The notes: generated from the sequence alone by a model not told the origin. DNA of 64,000 nucleotides from Bacilli bacterium (GCA_024408335.1 JAKSVB010000004.1:52344-116343), one strand, 5' to 3'; counted from the first letter of the stretch, positions 52,979 through 62,306 are shown. Numbers and translations are program-made.

Positions 52979-53023
52979 TGACTCTTTTTGATGCTGAGTC
53001 AATTTTTTAACAAGCAGTTATAA
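52979..53023 (+). promoter_or_regulatory. Promoter region of rubrerythrin
   Basis: TATAAT at 53018-53023. An inverted repeat TGACTC/GAGTCA (52979-53001) lies 17 bp upstream and could be an operator; the -35 is not clear. Confidence 0.35.
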
Positions 53024-53045
53024 TAGGCAAAAAGGAGATAACGTC

Positions 53046-53594
53046 ATGGACACTAAAAAGAATCCTTACGCAGGAACAAAAACAGAAAAGAATCTTTGGG
53101 AAGCCTTTGCTGGCGAATCACAAGCAAGAAACAAATACACATATTTCGCTTCAGTAGCCAAGAAAGCAGGATACGAACAAATCGCAGCCCTTTTCTTGCA
53201 AACAGCAGAGAACGAAAAAGAACACGCTAAACTTTGGTTCAAAGCACTTGGAGAACTTGGCGATACACCAACAAACCTTCTTCACGCAGCAGAAGGTGAA
53301 AACGCTGAATGGACCGATATGTATGAGAGAATGGCTAAAGAAGCCGAAGAAGAAGGATTCCCTGAGCTTGCTGCTAAATTTAGAGGAGTAGGCGCTATCG
53401 AAAAGCACCACGAAGAAAGATATCGCGCTCTTCTTCATAACATCGAAGCCATGGAAGTCTTCAAAAAGAGCGGAGTCACTATGTGGGAATGCCGTAACTG
53501 CGGACATATCGTTGTTGGACTTGAAGCACCTGAAGTTTGCCCAGTCTGCAATCACCCACAAGCATACTTCGAAGTTAGCAAAGAAAACTATTAA
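53046..53594 (+). CDS. rbr: Rubrerythrin
   Basis: 182 aa. N-terminal ferritin-like di-iron domain with two ExxH motifs ([15 protein letters not shown]) and the early [12 protein letters not shown]-terminal rubredoxin [Fe-Cys4] domain with CRNCGHI and CPVCNH. It reduces peroxide in anaerobes with NADH-derived electrons. AAGGAG lies 8 bp before the ATG. Confidence 0.96.
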   Translation: MDTKKNPYAGTKTEKNLWEAFAGESQARNKYTYFASVAKKAGYEQIAALFLQTAENEKEHAKLWFKALGELGDTPTNLLHAAEGENAEWTDMYERMAKEAEEEGFPELAAKFRGVGAIEKHHEERYRALLHNIEAMEVFKKSGVTMWECRNCGHIVVGLEAPEVCPVCNHPQAYFEVSKENY

Positions 53595-53596
53595 TC

Positions 53597-53842
53597 ATGG
53601 ATTTCAAATACGAGTCAAACAGGATCTATTTAGAAGATAATGGAAAACTTTTAGCGGAAGTCACATTCCCTCTAAAAGACAATGTAGCCGTTATAGACCA
53701 TACGTTTGTCGATGAATCCTTAAGAGGTCAAGGCATCGCTTCAAAATTGGTGAGTCTTGCGGTTGAAGAGATTTCTCGAAACGGGTGGAAACTCGAAGCG
53801 ACTTGCCCATATGCGATTAAATGGATTCGTGAACACTTGTAA
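53597..53842 (+). CDS. Small GNAT-like acetyltransferase (YjdJ type)
   Basis: 81 aa, the short Acetyltransf_CG class. The CoA-binding loop RGQGIASKLV is clear (about 43-52), followed by CPYAIKWIREH. It starts 2 bp after the rubrerythrin stop, so they are co-transcribed. Substrate unknown. Confidence 0.88.
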   Translation: MDFKYESNRIYLEDNGKLLAEVTFPLKDNVAVIDHTFVDESLRGQGIASKLVSLAVEEISRNGWKLEATCPYAIKWIREHL

Positions 53843-53852
53843 CCAATAAGTC

Positions 53853-53886
53853 AAACAGGCATTCAACTGATTGCCTGTTTTTCTTT
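53853..53886 (+). terminator. Terminator after the GNAT gene
   Basis: AAACAGGCA pairs perfectly with TGCCTGTTT around a 10-nt loop, then TTCTTTT. Confidence 0.9.
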
Positions 53887-53933
53887 TGTCACGCCTCCAA
53901 ATAGTGTATTTTGAATGACGCAGGAGGAAAAAG

Positions 53934-54377
53934 ATGAAAACAATTCTATTTATCTGTCACGGTAACATCTGTCGAAGCGCAGCCGCGGAGTACGTATTCA
54001 AAGAAATCGTCAAAAAAGCCGGAAGAGAAAACGAATTTCACATCTTCTCTAGAGGTGTCTCTAATGAAGAATATGGCAACGACATCTATCCTCCAATGAA
54101 AAGAGCGTTAGCTAAAGCCGGGATCCCTTTTGATACACACTTCGCAATGAAGATGAGCAAGAGCGACTATGAGAGCGCCGATGCGATTTTCTATATGGAT
54201 AAAAGCAATATTAGAATTGCCTCATACCTTATTCCAGACACAAAGAAGATCTATCATCCAATGAGCGAATTCACTCCTTCAGTAAGTGATGTTGAAGACC
54301 CTTGGTATAGCGGCGAATTCGATCATGTACTAAAGCAAATCATCAAGTGCTCAGAAGATATATTGAAGCACTTCTAA
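53934..54377 (+). CDS. Low-molecular-weight protein tyrosine phosphatase
   Basis: 147 aa. P-loop CHGNICRS at residues 8-15 and the acid motif VEDPWYSG near the C-terminus (Asp about 121). AGGAGG lies 8 bp before the ATG. It dephosphorylates tyrosine, in bacteria often on surface-polysaccharide kinases, none of which is nearby. Confidence 0.92.
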   Translation: MKTILFICHGNICRSAAAEYVFKEIVKKAGRENEFHIFSRGVSNEEYGNDIYPPMKRALAKAGIPFDTHFAMKMSKSDYESADAIFYMDKSNIRIASYLIPDTKKIYHPMSEFTPSVSDVEDPWYSGEFDHVLKQIIKCSEDILKHF

Positions 54378-54414
54378 TAGCGAAAACCCCTGCAATTTGC
54401 GTATAAAAACACAA

Positions 54415-54442
54415 AACCACTGCGGATTTGCAGTGGTTTTTG
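54415..54442 (+). terminator. Bidirectional terminator between the phosphatase and the dipeptidase
   Basis: AAACCACTGC pairs perfectly with GCAGTGGTTT. T runs follow on both strands. Confidence 0.9.
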
Positions 54443-54456
54443 ACTGTTTTTGACTA

Positions 54457-55914
54457 TTAGTTATCTGAACGGTTGTATCCGTTTTTCATATGGGAGCAAG
54501 CATCAAGAAGGACTTGTCTAAGGTATTTGTCGGTCTCGTCTTTGACTGCTTTTGCCATCTTCTCATTGGCTTCTTCCTTGATATCAAACTTACCTGTACC
54601 GACCATGGCTTCGTCTGATTCGTTAAGGTATCTATGTCCAAGAGCTGCAACAGCGTTTTGATAACGTTCGATGAACATGACCGATGTTCCGAAGTGTGAA
54701 TCAGCAAGGGCGCCGAAGAGTCTACTTGCCCAGTAGAAGTTATTTGAATCAACGCGTTCTGTGGTGCCGCTTACGTATTCAGGCATCTTCGATACGTTAG
54801 TGTATAAAGGAAGAGGGACGTTGAAGGCATTGCTTCCGAAGCAAATCCATTCAACTGCTGCAATTTCTTTTGGCATGTATGGTCTAATTTGGAGGATAGC
54901 CATAACATCAGTTCTAGAGATACCGATTGGGCGGTATTTGCCTCTAAGAGGGTTATCTCTTGTGTATGGGTTATATGGCGTTCCTTGATAATAAGATGAG
55001 AGTATGTACTTTACGTCTTCCACTGAGATCTTTCTTTCAGGGACAAGTGACCATGGGATATCGTCCGACTCAGGTGTGAAGTCTGGGTTATCGCCTTCCC
55101 ATTTATAGGTGCGAGGATTGAAGAATCTTGCCATGTACCAAGCACGTGGGGTGTTATAGACATGGTCTGCATCGCTATGTGAACCAAAGGCTAAGCGAGG
55201 ATTGAACTTTTCTCCTTGGTTGAGGTTCATGTGATACTTTTCCATGAGCGGCTTAAGTGATTTGGAGCACATGAATTCTTTTTGCTCGCCATATGCGTCT
55301 TCAAAGTCAAAGTAGTCGATGCCGAGTTGGTTAGGCATGATGACATATTCATCATCTTTAACACGTCTTGCCATCCAGTTATGACCACCGATGGTTTCAA
55401 GCCACCAGATTTCGTCTTTGTCACTGAATGCGATGCCATTAGGTTCATAGGTGCCATATTTTTCTAAGAGGGCTCCAAGTCTAATGACCCCTTCTCTAGC
55501 ACTATGGATGTATGGAAGGGTGACGACGACTAAGTCTTCTTCACCAAGTCCGCCAGGAATGTCTTTCTCACCGCGTTTTTTGGCTTTTTTATATGTGACA
55601 TATGGGTCAGCGCCTAAAACGATGGCGTTTGATGTGATAGTTTCGGTAGCGGTCATTGCGACATTTTCGCTATTGATACCATTTGCAGCCCAAAGACCTG
55701 CGACATCAGCAGACACGTTTGGTGTGCTTGTGTAATCAAGAGGGTTTTCTGGAAGTTCGATTTCAAGATGACCGATCTTGCTCACATATTTTCTTGGTTG
55801 GTTTTTAACGACGATTAATTTTTTGGTGTCGAATCTGCCATCATCGTTTCTGGCAATCATTGTGGAGCCATCGTAGCTGGCTTTCTTTCCGACGAGTATT
55901 GTGGTACAAGGCAT
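54457..55914 (-). CDS. pepD: C69-family dipeptidase
   Basis: 485 aa. Ntn-hydrolase with its catalytic Cys exposed near the start (MPCTTILVGKKAS) and the following STMIARNDD segment. The family cleaves dipeptides in the cytoplasm. The Met-Pro pair would need removal to free Cys3. Convergent with the tyrosine phosphatase gene. Confidence 0.92.
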   Translation of the reverse strand: MPCTTILVGKKASYDGSTMIARNDDGRFDTKKLIVVKNQPRKYVSKIGHLEIELPENPLDYTSTPNVSADVAGLWAANGINSENVAMTATETITSNAIVLGADPYVTYKKAKKRGEKDIPGGLGEEDLVVVTLPYIHSAREGVIRLGALLEKYGTYEPNGIAFSDKDEIWWLETIGGHNWMARRVKDDEYVIMPNQLGIDYFDFEDAYGEQKEFMCSKSLKPLMEKYHMNLNQGEKFNPRLAFGSHSDADHVYNTPRAWYMARFFNPRTYKWEGDNPDFTPESDDIPWSLVPERKISVEDVKYILSSYYQGTPYNPYTRDNPLRGKYRPIGISRTDVMAILQIRPYMPKEIAAVEWICFGSNAFNVPLPLYTNVSKMPEYVSGTTERVDSNNFYWASRLFGALADSHFGTSVMFIERYQNAVAALGHRYLNESDEAMVGTGKFDIKEEANEKMAKAVKDETDKYLRQVLLDACSHMKNGYNRSDN

Positions 55915-56012
55915 ATCTTTCTCCTTATTCTTCGGTGGTATTATAACTCAATTAAGTTTAATTGCTTAATTAGAGTTTTTGAGTATACTATTGTTGATAC
56001 GGAGGATTTCTC

Positions 56013-56606
56013 ATGAATCAAAAAGAATTATTTGCCCCTATTCTTCAAAACGATGAAGAAATCATTAAAACATTCAAGCCTAACAAGAAACGTTTTGTCG
56101 TTATCTCAGGCATATTCGCATCATTTGGTTTCCTTATCATTGCAGGGCTTTGTTCTATACTGATGGTATTAGGTTTTACTGGAAAAGTTTTAGATGAAGA
56201 CGGGAATCCAGATAAGTTAGCTGCCTGGATTGGGCTAGGCCTAGTAATCTTTTTCCTCCTAGCGATTGTCCTATACTGGATTGTTCGCTTCGTTGAATAC
56301 AAAAAAGTCGTTTATGCATATACGAATAAGAGGATTCTCATAAGAAGAGGCTTCATTGGTACCGACTACGCCACTCTTGATTTCGATTTGATCGGAGGAT
56401 TGATGGTAAACGTCGGCCTTTTCGACAAATTCATCAAGGCAAGCGGCGGAACAGGAACTATAACATTCGGTTCTGCTGCATCGCCTGTCATAAATACCGG
56501 AAACGCCGGAGCAGCTGCAGCGTTTGTTTGGAGAAACGTTGATGACCCATACGGAACATATAGGGAAATCAAAGAGATAATTGATTCATCAAAAGCCAAG
56601 AAATAA
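56013..56606 (+). CDS. Membrane protein with a bacterial PH domain
   Basis: 197 aa. Two helices (residues 29-55 and 70-95) followed by a PH-like domain with the marker YAYTNKRILIRRGFIG and DFDLIGGL. Similar proteins aid envelope stress or secretion; the role here is unknown. GGAGG precedes the ATG. Confidence 0.82.
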   Translation: MNQKELFAPILQNDEEIIKTFKPNKKRFVVISGIFASFGFLIIAGLCSILMVLGFTGKVLDEDGNPDKLAAWIGLGLVIFFLLAIVLYWIVRFVEYKKVVYAYTNKRILIRRGFIGTDYATLDFDLIGGLMVNVGLFDKFIKASGGTGTITFGSAASPVINTGNAGAAAAFVWRNVDDPYGTYREIKEIIDSSKAKK

Positions 56607-56613
56607 GAAAAAC

Positions 56614-56643
56614 GATCTGGGATATCCCAGATCTTTTCTTTTT
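56614..56643 (+). terminator. Terminator after the PH-domain gene
   Basis: A perfect 20-bp palindrome (GATCTGGGAT and its complement) followed by TTTTCTTTTT. Confidence 0.9.
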
Positions 56644-56650
56644 GTGACTA

Positions 56651-57394
56651 TTAGACTATATGATTAAGGATGAAACTACAGGTTTGGTTAGTCTGTTCTT
56701 CAAGAGTTATAGTCGCGTCATTATCTTTTGTTTGTTTACCATAGCTTCCAAATTGAGCGTGGTCGCCACCTTCAATCCAAAGCTCGCTAAATGAACTAGG
56801 CATATACGCTTTTGATTTGGCGAGGCTTTCTTTGCTAATAACCCCATCAAGAGTGCCTTGAACTGATATGACATTAACGTCTAAGGAAGAAATATCGATA
56901 TTCGAGAAAGAGGCGAGATATATGAGGTTATCAATCTTATGTTTGGTTTTCGCCAAATAGTTTGTGGCGGCAACCCCTCCTAAGGAATGGCCCATAAGAG
57001 AGACGTTTTCATAGGTGAAATGATTTAGAACGGTATCCGCTTTATCGACATCAAAAAGGGCGAATTCCTCAAAGGTCTTAAGAATGAAGACATCGTATCC
57101 TGTATCTGCTAGTTTGCGGCATATTGGAGAATAAGCTTTCTCTTCCACGTTAGCGCCTCCATACATGATGATGGCTTTCTTGTCGCTAGGTGAATCGAAG
57201 AATATATAGTTTTTTGTATCGCTAACCTTAACTTCGGTATTGCTAGTTAGATACGAATCAACATTAACGGCCTTATAAGATTGTTTTAAGAAAATGACTG
57301 TGCCGGTTAGGCCTAAAAGAAGAACGAAAACAATAGGCATGGTTATCCATAACGCTATCTTGGTGCTTTTCTTCATTTCTCTCTTTTTGCCCAT
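56651..57394 (-). CDS. Membrane-anchored alpha/beta hydrolase
   Basis: 247 aa. One N-terminal helix (residues 13-33) and an outward-facing hydrolase: GGANVEEKAY oxyanion area, nucleophile GHSLGGV, Asp and His in GTLDGVIS and GGDHAQFG. This matches abhydrolase_5-like proteins. ATG 57394 has a weak ribosome site, and Met7 is an alternative. Confidence 0.85.
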   Translation of the reverse strand: MGKKREMKKSTKIALWITMPIVFVLLLGLTGTVIFLKQSYKAVNVDSYLTSNTEVKVSDTKNYIFFDSPSDKKAIIMYGGANVEEKAYSPICRKLADTGYDVFILKTFEEFALFDVDKADTVLNHFTYENVSLMGHSLGGVAATNYLAKTKHKIDNLIYLASFSNIDISSLDVNVISVQGTLDGVISKESLAKSKAYMPSSFSELWIEGGDHAQFGSYGKQTKDNDATITLEEQTNQTCSFILNHIV

Positions 57395-57468
57395 CTTCTA
57401 AAGAATACTTTAGTGGAAGATGTATCAAAAGAAGCAAAGTATCAGTTTTAGTTCTTTTTTAGCGGTTT

Positions 57469-57493
57469 AAAAAAGCCAAGGGTGACCTTGGCT
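57469..57493 (-). terminator. Terminator after the PNPOx-like gene
   Basis: On the minus strand AGCCAAGG pairs perfectly with CCTTGGCT around a 4-nt loop, then a T run. Confidence 0.88.
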
Positions 57494-57498
57494 GATAG

Positions 57499-57891
57499 TT
57501 AGAAATTGATGACTTCAGGGGACTCGACAAAAGATGAGATCGTTGCGGTTCCTTTTTCGAAATAGAAGACTTCGGTATTACCGTCATCTTCGTTATACAT
57601 AGCGCGAAGAGAAGGATAGTTATCAAGCATATGTTTCTTAGCTTCTCTTCTGTCGTCTTCTTTTAAGGTGCCAGCAATTCTTATCCATTTAGCGCCGTCA
57701 AACGCACAAATCTCAACATTTGGGTTAAGGTGGATTTGTTTGCTTACTTCTTTGGCTTTACCTGTTTGGATATAGAGCTTTCCTTCAAAAAGATCGATCG
57801 TTCCAAAAGGGCGGACTCTTGGTTTATCGCCTTCAATGGTTGCAAGATAATAAGTTCCGGCCTTCTTTAAGAATTCGTATATTTTTTCCAT
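57499..57891 (-). CDS. Pyridoxamine 5'-phosphate oxidase-like flavin protein
   Basis: 130 aa. Split-barrel flavin fold with YYLATIEGDKPRVRPFG at the N-terminus and KWIRIAGTLKED. Likely binds FMN or F420-like cofactors and reduces an unknown substrate. Single gene. Confidence 0.88.
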   Translation of the reverse strand: MEKIYEFLKKAGTYYLATIEGDKPRVRPFGTIDLFEGKLYIQTGKAKEVSKQIHLNPNVEICAFDGAKWIRIAGTLKEDDRREAKKHMLDNYPSLRAMYNEDDGNTEVFYFEKGTATISSFVESPEVINF

Positions 57892-58054
57892 GTTTTTCTC
57901 CTGGGATACCTGTTCATATTACAAGCTTAAGGAGAGCAATCCAAGGTTCTTTTATAAGACAGATGATTCAGATTGTTTGAGGAAACAAGAACGCGAAACT
58001 TCTTTTTTGCAGCTCGCACTTGATAGCGATAAACCTTATCACCCACGACATAAT

Positions 58055-58082
58055 AGAAAAGACCTACCTTTCGGTAAGTCTT
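58055..58082 (-). terminator. Terminator after the hydroxyacyl-CoA dehydrogenase
   Basis: On the minus strand AAGACTTACC pairs with GGTAGGTCTT around a GAAA tetraloop, followed by TTC. Confidence 0.85.
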
Positions 58083-58101
58083 AACTTATCAATTGTTTTG
58101 A

Positions 58102-59058
58102 TTAATATTTGTAGAAGCCTTCGCCTGCTGCTCTGCCAGTCTTGCCCGAATCGAGCATACCTTTGAGGACTTTTTCCATGCCCTTAAAGTTGTATGGCAT
58201 CATCATCTTCTTAAGAAGTGGGCTGATGAGTCCTGGGACTTTCTGGTATTGTTGAACGATGTGGTAAGCTGTTGCGATACCGACAACGTCGAAGATCTCG
58301 AATGGGCCACGTGGAGCGCCTGTGCCTGTCTTCCAAGCGATATCGATATCTTTAGGTGTGGAAACTCCATTAACATAAAGATCTAATCCTGAGAGGAGGA
58401 ATGGGACTAACATTGAGTTAAGAAGGTAGCCATTCTTTTCTTTTTCGATCTTAAGTGGAAGCATTCTGATTTCTTCAGCGAATGTGCAGATGGTGTCAAA
58501 TGCTTCTTTCTTTGTATCTTTCTGAACCATGACTTCAGCGACATTGTTCTTCCAGATGTAGTTTGCAAAGTGCATAGAGAGGTATTTGTCTGCTCTTCCT
58601 GTGTATTTAGCGAATGTTGATGGGAGAAGAGTTGAAGAGTTTGTGGCAATAACGCATTCTGGCTTAAGTAATGGTGCCATTGCCTTATAGAATGCGATTT
58701 TTTCTTTTGTGTCTTCAGCAACTGATTCAATGACGATATCAGCGTCTTTGACAGCTTCTTTCATATCAACAATGAGCTTGATGCTCTTGTGTGCTTTTTT
58801 AACTTTCTTTAAGCATTCTTCTTTGTTGAATGCATCAGTTGCGGCAATGCCGATACACCAATCAGCTGGATTCTTTGATGAATCCATAAGCTCGATGGCT
58901 TTTGTGTAGATTTCTTTTAAATTATCAAGTTTAGCTTGGGCTCTTCCTACTGATGCCTCGCTTCTTAACCAAATGGTCACATCATGACCACAGTATGCGG
59001 CTTGGAACGCGATTTGGCTTCCAAGAACGCCACCGCCTGCAACAACAACGTTTCTCAT
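58102..59058 (-). CDS. 3-hydroxyacyl-CoA dehydrogenase
   Basis: 318 aa from ATG 59058, which has GGGAGG 9 bp upstream; a longer frame to 59094 overlaps the NUDIX gene and is unlikely. NAD motif GGGVLGSQIA, catalytic ESVAEDTKEK, NSSTLLPS and the C-terminal GTGAPRGPFEIFDVVG. It oxidises 3-hydroxyacyl-CoA (or reduces acetoacetyl-CoA) in butyrate-type pathways. No other genes of that pathway are present. It follows the NUDIX gene by 14 bp. Confidence 0.9.
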   Translation of the reverse strand: MRNVVVAGGGVLGSQIAFQAAYCGHDVTIWLRSEASVGRAQAKLDNLKEIYTKAIELMDSSKNPADWCIGIAATDAFNKEECLKKVKKAHKSIKLIVDMKEAVKDADIVIESVAEDTKEKIAFYKAMAPLLKPECVIATNSSTLLPSTFAKYTGRADKYLSMHFANYIWKNNVAEVMVQKDTKKEAFDTICTFAEEIRMLPLKIEKEKNGYLLNSMLVPFLLSGLDLYVNGVSTPKDIDIAWKTGTGAPRGPFEIFDVVGIATAYHIVQQYQKVPGLISPLLKKMMMPYNFKGMEKVLKGMLDSGKTGRAAGEGFYKY

Positions 59059-59072
59059 AATCTTTTTCCTCC

Positions 59073-59615
59073 CTATTGTTGGTTTGCTTTGCAATACAGC
59101 ATGTACTGCATGATTCCTGCTATTGTCTTTGAATCGACAATCTCGCCTTTGCGAATCTGTTCAAGTATGTTTTCCAAAGTATCAGTGTAGACTTCAACAA
59201 ACTCATTTGGGTCCAAGTTTGTATGTGTTTTCACTAAATCTTTTGCAAGAAGGAGGTAGATGATTTCATCGTCGTATGCGATCGTTGGACAAACCTTGCC
59301 TAAATATACGATTTCGTTGGCGCGATATCCTGTTTCCTCTTCCAATTCCCTTCTAGCGCATTCTTCTGGGGTCTCTTTTGGATCGAATTTCCCTGCTGGA
59401 AGTTCAATCATCACTTCATCAAATGGATATCTGTATTGTCTTTCCATGATGATTTTTCCATCAAGAAGGGCAACAACACAGCTAGCCTTGCAGTGCCTAA
59501 CAACTTCGCGAACTGATTCTTTTCCATTTGGGCAAATAACACGATCTTTGTAAACATCGATTATTTTGCCTTTGTAAATCTGTTCGCTGCTTATTGTTTT
59601 TTCTTTAAGATCCAT
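59073..59615 (-). CDS. nudF: NUDIX hydrolase, ADP-ribose pyrophosphatase type
   Basis: 180 aa from ATG 59615. The NUDIX box is GKFDPKETPEECARRELEEE, a match to Gx5Ex7REUxEEx(G/T). It cleaves ADP-ribose to AMP and ribose-5-phosphate. Divergent from the LysR gene. Confidence 0.92.
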   Translation of the reverse strand: MDLKEKTISSEQIYKGKIIDVYKDRVICPNGKESVREVVRHCKASCVVALLDGKIIMERQYRYPFDEVMIELPAGKFDPKETPEECARRELEEETGYRANEIVYLGKVCPTIAYDDEIIYLLLAKDLVKTHTNLDPNEFVEVYTDTLENILEQIRKGEIVDSKTIAGIMQYMLYCKANQQ

Positions 59616-59684
59616 AAACACACTTTCCCGCCTATTATCATAAACGTTCAAAACTCCTATAGGGTTATTATGAATATTGTTTAT

Positions 59685-59706
59685 CTTATATCAATGTTGA
59701 TATAAG
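59685..59706. promoter_or_regulatory. Perfect 22-bp palindrome, probable LysR operator
   Basis: Arm CTTATATCAA, centre TG, then the exact complement of the arm. It lies 18 bp before the LysR start, in the divergent promoter region. Confidence 0.65.
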
Positions 59707-59723
59707 CGTGTTATATTATTATC

Positions 59724-60620
59724 ATGAATATCGAATATTTACGTTACGCATTAGAAGTTTCTAAGTGCAAATCAATCAACAAAGCGGCATCAAACCTCTT
59801 CTTTTCACAACCAAATCTTTTAAGATGCATCAATACGCTTGAAGAAGAGATAGAATTCCAAATTTTTAGACGTTCGAAGTCAGGCGTAGAAACAACCCTT
59901 CAAGGTGAAGACTTCCTTAGAAGAGCGGAAGTCATAGTCCGTGAATATAATTCAATTAAAAACATCAACGTTTCTCAGGATAACACGGTTGTTTTCTCAA
60001 TCGCGTGCCCTAAAGGATCCTATATTTCTCGTGCAACACAAAGAATTCTCCGCTCAATTGATAAAACAAAGAATATTCAAATCGACTTCAAAGAAACCTC
60101 ATCATATGGAGCGTTTGAAGAAATTGTTTATAACAACATCAATCTTGGCATTATGCGTGTCAGCAACGATATGGATGAATTTATTTCCACCACTTTAGGT
60201 GAATATCACTTGAATCATAAGGTGGTGAAAAGATTCTCATATATGGTTGCCTTCTCTAAAAACGATCCATTGGCAAGCAAAGACAAGATAACAAAAGAAG
60301 ATCTTGCTGATTATATTGAAATCACCCATGGCGATCCATATATTCCAAGAGTCTCCACTCCCCATAAAGACAAGCCAGAGGCAAAACGCATCATCAGAGC
60401 ATATGACTCGATGGGCCAACTTAAGATGCTTAGCGATGTAGACAAGACGTTCATGGTCGTCTACCCATTAAACAAAGACACATTAGAAAAATACGATTTA
60501 GTGCAATACGAAGTTGATGGCATATCAAAGGAGATGTCCGATATTTTGATTTATAAGAACAGCTACTACTTGTCTGCTATAGACAAAATGTTCTTAGGCG
60601 AATTAGAACAAAACGACTAA
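59724..60620 (+). CDS. LysR-family regulator
   Basis: 298 aa. N-terminal winged helix (YLRYALEVSKCKSINKAASNLFFSQPNLLRCINTLEEEI) and a periplasmic-binding-like ligand domain (about 90-290). Divergent from the NUDIX/dehydrogenase operon and 98 bp upstream of the alcohol dehydrogenase, so it probably controls one or both. TTATAA repeats lie between it and the dehydrogenase. Confidence 0.92.
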   Translation: MNIEYLRYALEVSKCKSINKAASNLFFSQPNLLRCINTLEEEIEFQIFRRSKSGVETTLQGEDFLRRAEVIVREYNSIKNINVSQDNTVVFSIACPKGSYISRATQRILRSIDKTKNIQIDFKETSSYGAFEEIVYNNINLGIMRVSNDMDEFISTTLGEYHLNHKVVKRFSYMVAFSKNDPLASKDKITKEDLADYIEITHGDPYIPRVSTPHKDKPEAKRIIRAYDSMGQLKMLSDVDKTFMVVYPLNKDTLEKYDLVQYEVDGISKEMSDILIYKNSYYLSAIDKMFLGELEQND

Positions 60621-60640
60621 TTATAATAATTTTGTTATAA
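60621..60640. promoter_or_regulatory. TTATAA inverted pair upstream of the alcohol dehydrogenase
   Basis: TTATAA occurs at 60621-60626 and 60635-60640 with an 8-bp spacer, just after the LysR stop. It may be a second LysR site. Confidence 0.35.
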
Positions 60641-60717
60641 CCACAGCACATTATTCGAATATGCCGATATTTCAGGAACGGAATAAACTTTTCTTGTCGA
60701 AATGACAGGAGATTATT

Positions 60718-61935
60718 ATGGCAAGATTTACATTACCAAGAGACATCTACCATGGCGCTGGTTGCTTAGAAGTTTTAAAAACTTTAAAAGGCAAGAAGGC
60801 AGTTATTTGTGTCGGTGGCGGCGCAATGAAACGTGGCGGATTCTTACAAAAAGCACAGGCCTACTTAGAAGAAGCGGGCATGGAAGTCGCACTTATCGAA
60901 GGCATCGAAGCGGACCCATCAGTTGAAACCGTTATGAACGGCGCTGCTAAAATGCTCGAATTCCAACCAGATTGGATCATTGCTATGGGCGGTGGCTCCC
61001 CTATTGACGCTGCAAAAGCAATGTGGATTAAATACGAATATCCAAACATCACATTCGAAGAAATGTGCGTTGTCTTTGGCATTCCTACATTAAGAACAAA
61101 AGCAAGATTCGTTGCCATCCCATCAACATCTGGCACCGCAACAGAAGTCACTGCATTCTCAATCATCACAGATTACAAGAAAGGTATCAAATACCCTATC
61201 GCCGACTTCGAAATCACACCAGACATCGCTATCGTCGATAGTGATTTAGCGGAAACAATGCCTAAGAAACTTGTTGCACACACCGGTATGGACGCAATCA
61301 CACACGCCGTTGAAGCATATGTTTCCACCGCAAACTGCGATTATTCAGATCCATTAGCTATCCACGCTATTGAAATGATCATGAATGACTTAGTTCCATC
61401 ATACAATGGAGATATGAAGGCACGTGCAAGAATGCATGACGCACAGTGCTTAGCAGGCATGGCATTCTCAAACGCTTTACTTGGTATCGTCCACTCTATG
61501 GCACACAAGACAGGCGCTGTCTTCCAAGACTACGGTGCTCACATCATTCACGGTGCCGCTAACGCTATGTACTTACCAAAAGTCATTGCTTTCAACGCAA
61601 AAGACCCAACAGCCAAAAAGAGATATGGCGTTATCGCTGACTATATGCACTTAGGCGGAAGCAACGACGATGAAAAGGTTGCATTATTAATCGCTTACTT
61701 ACGTAAGATGAACGATGAGCTCAATATCCCACACTGTATTAAAAACTATGGTGCTGATTCATATCCATGCGAACAAGGATTCGTCCCAGAGAACGTTTTC
61801 TTAGAGAGACTTCACGATATCGCAGTTAACGCTCTCGGTGATGCATGCACTGGTTCAAACCCAAGACAACCTTCAGTTGAGGAAATGGAAAAGCTCTTAA
61901 AGTGCTGCTACTACGACTTAGATGTCGATTTCTAA
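60718..61935 (+). CDS. Iron-containing alcohol dehydrogenase
   Basis: 405 aa. NAD site (VICVGGGAMKRGG, MGGGSPIDAAK), iron ligands in DAITHAVEAY and GIVHSMAHKTGA with GAHIIHGAANAMYLP, and substrate loop PSTSGTATEVTAFS. It resembles the C-terminal half of AdhE, but the aldehyde dehydrogenase half is absent. Probably reduces an aldehyde to an alcohol to recycle NADH. AGGAGA lies 8 bp before the ATG. Confidence 0.94.
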   Translation: MARFTLPRDIYHGAGCLEVLKTLKGKKAVICVGGGAMKRGGFLQKAQAYLEEAGMEVALIEGIEADPSVETVMNGAAKMLEFQPDWIIAMGGGSPIDAAKAMWIKYEYPNITFEEMCVVFGIPTLRTKARFVAIPSTSGTATEVTAFSIITDYKKGIKYPIADFEITPDIAIVDSDLAETMPKKLVAHTGMDAITHAVEAYVSTANCDYSDPLAIHAIEMIMNDLVPSYNGDMKARARMHDAQCLAGMAFSNALLGIVHSMAHKTGAVFQDYGAHIIHGAANAMYLPKVIAFNAKDPTAKKRYGVIADYMHLGGSNDDEKVALLIAYLRKMNDELNIPHCIKNYGADSYPCEQGFVPENVFLERLHDIAVNALGDACTGSNPRQPSVEEMEKLLKCCYYDLDVDF

Positions 61936-61956
61936 CAACTAAACACACGTTAATTG

Positions 61957-61995
61957 AAAAGCCATGGATTTATTATCCACGGCTTTTCTTTTTGC
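61957..61995 (+). terminator. Terminator after the alcohol dehydrogenase
   Basis: AAAAGCCATGGAT pairs with ATCCACGGCTTTT (one mismatch), followed by CTTTTTG. The rest of the gap to 62079 holds nothing I recognise. Confidence 0.88.
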
Positions 61996-62079
61996 ATATG
62001 TTATTAGCGCCCTTTGTATGTAACCAACAAAGTTAAAAGATATTACCTATGTAGACTTTAGATTATCCTGAGGTCCTTT

Positions 62080-62288
62080 TTATAAATTGGTTCCTAATGA
62101 ATACGCTTCTTGCATTGCTTCAATTTTCTTTAAAGCTTCATTAGCGTCATTAATACCCGCTCCATAAATTGCTTTTTTTAACCATCAAAGCATTCAATCC
62201 AGCCAGTTAACCCGTTAATTGCCCTACCGAGAGCAGCCTTATCTGTATCAGCGCATGTCGCAATTAAACATATATCTCTTTGAATTTG
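62080..62288 (-). pseudogene. Flavodoxin/FMN-reductase family remnant (C-terminal part, frameshifted)
   Basis: On the minus strand the frame DICLIATCADTDKAALG...GLTGWIECFDG is followed, one base out of frame, by KKAIYGAGINDANEAL...EAYSLGTNL-stop. Together they read as the C-terminus of an NADPH-dependent FMN reductase. The break is at 62188-62200, where GGTTAAAAAAAGC probably was GGTTTAAAAAAGC. An earlier TAA at 62289-62291 marks a second loss. It lies just after the alpha/beta hydrolase, where flavodoxin-like genes often occur in MarR-led operons. Confidence 0.6.
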
Positions 62289-62306
62289 TTATCCTCTTTT
62301 TCGTGT

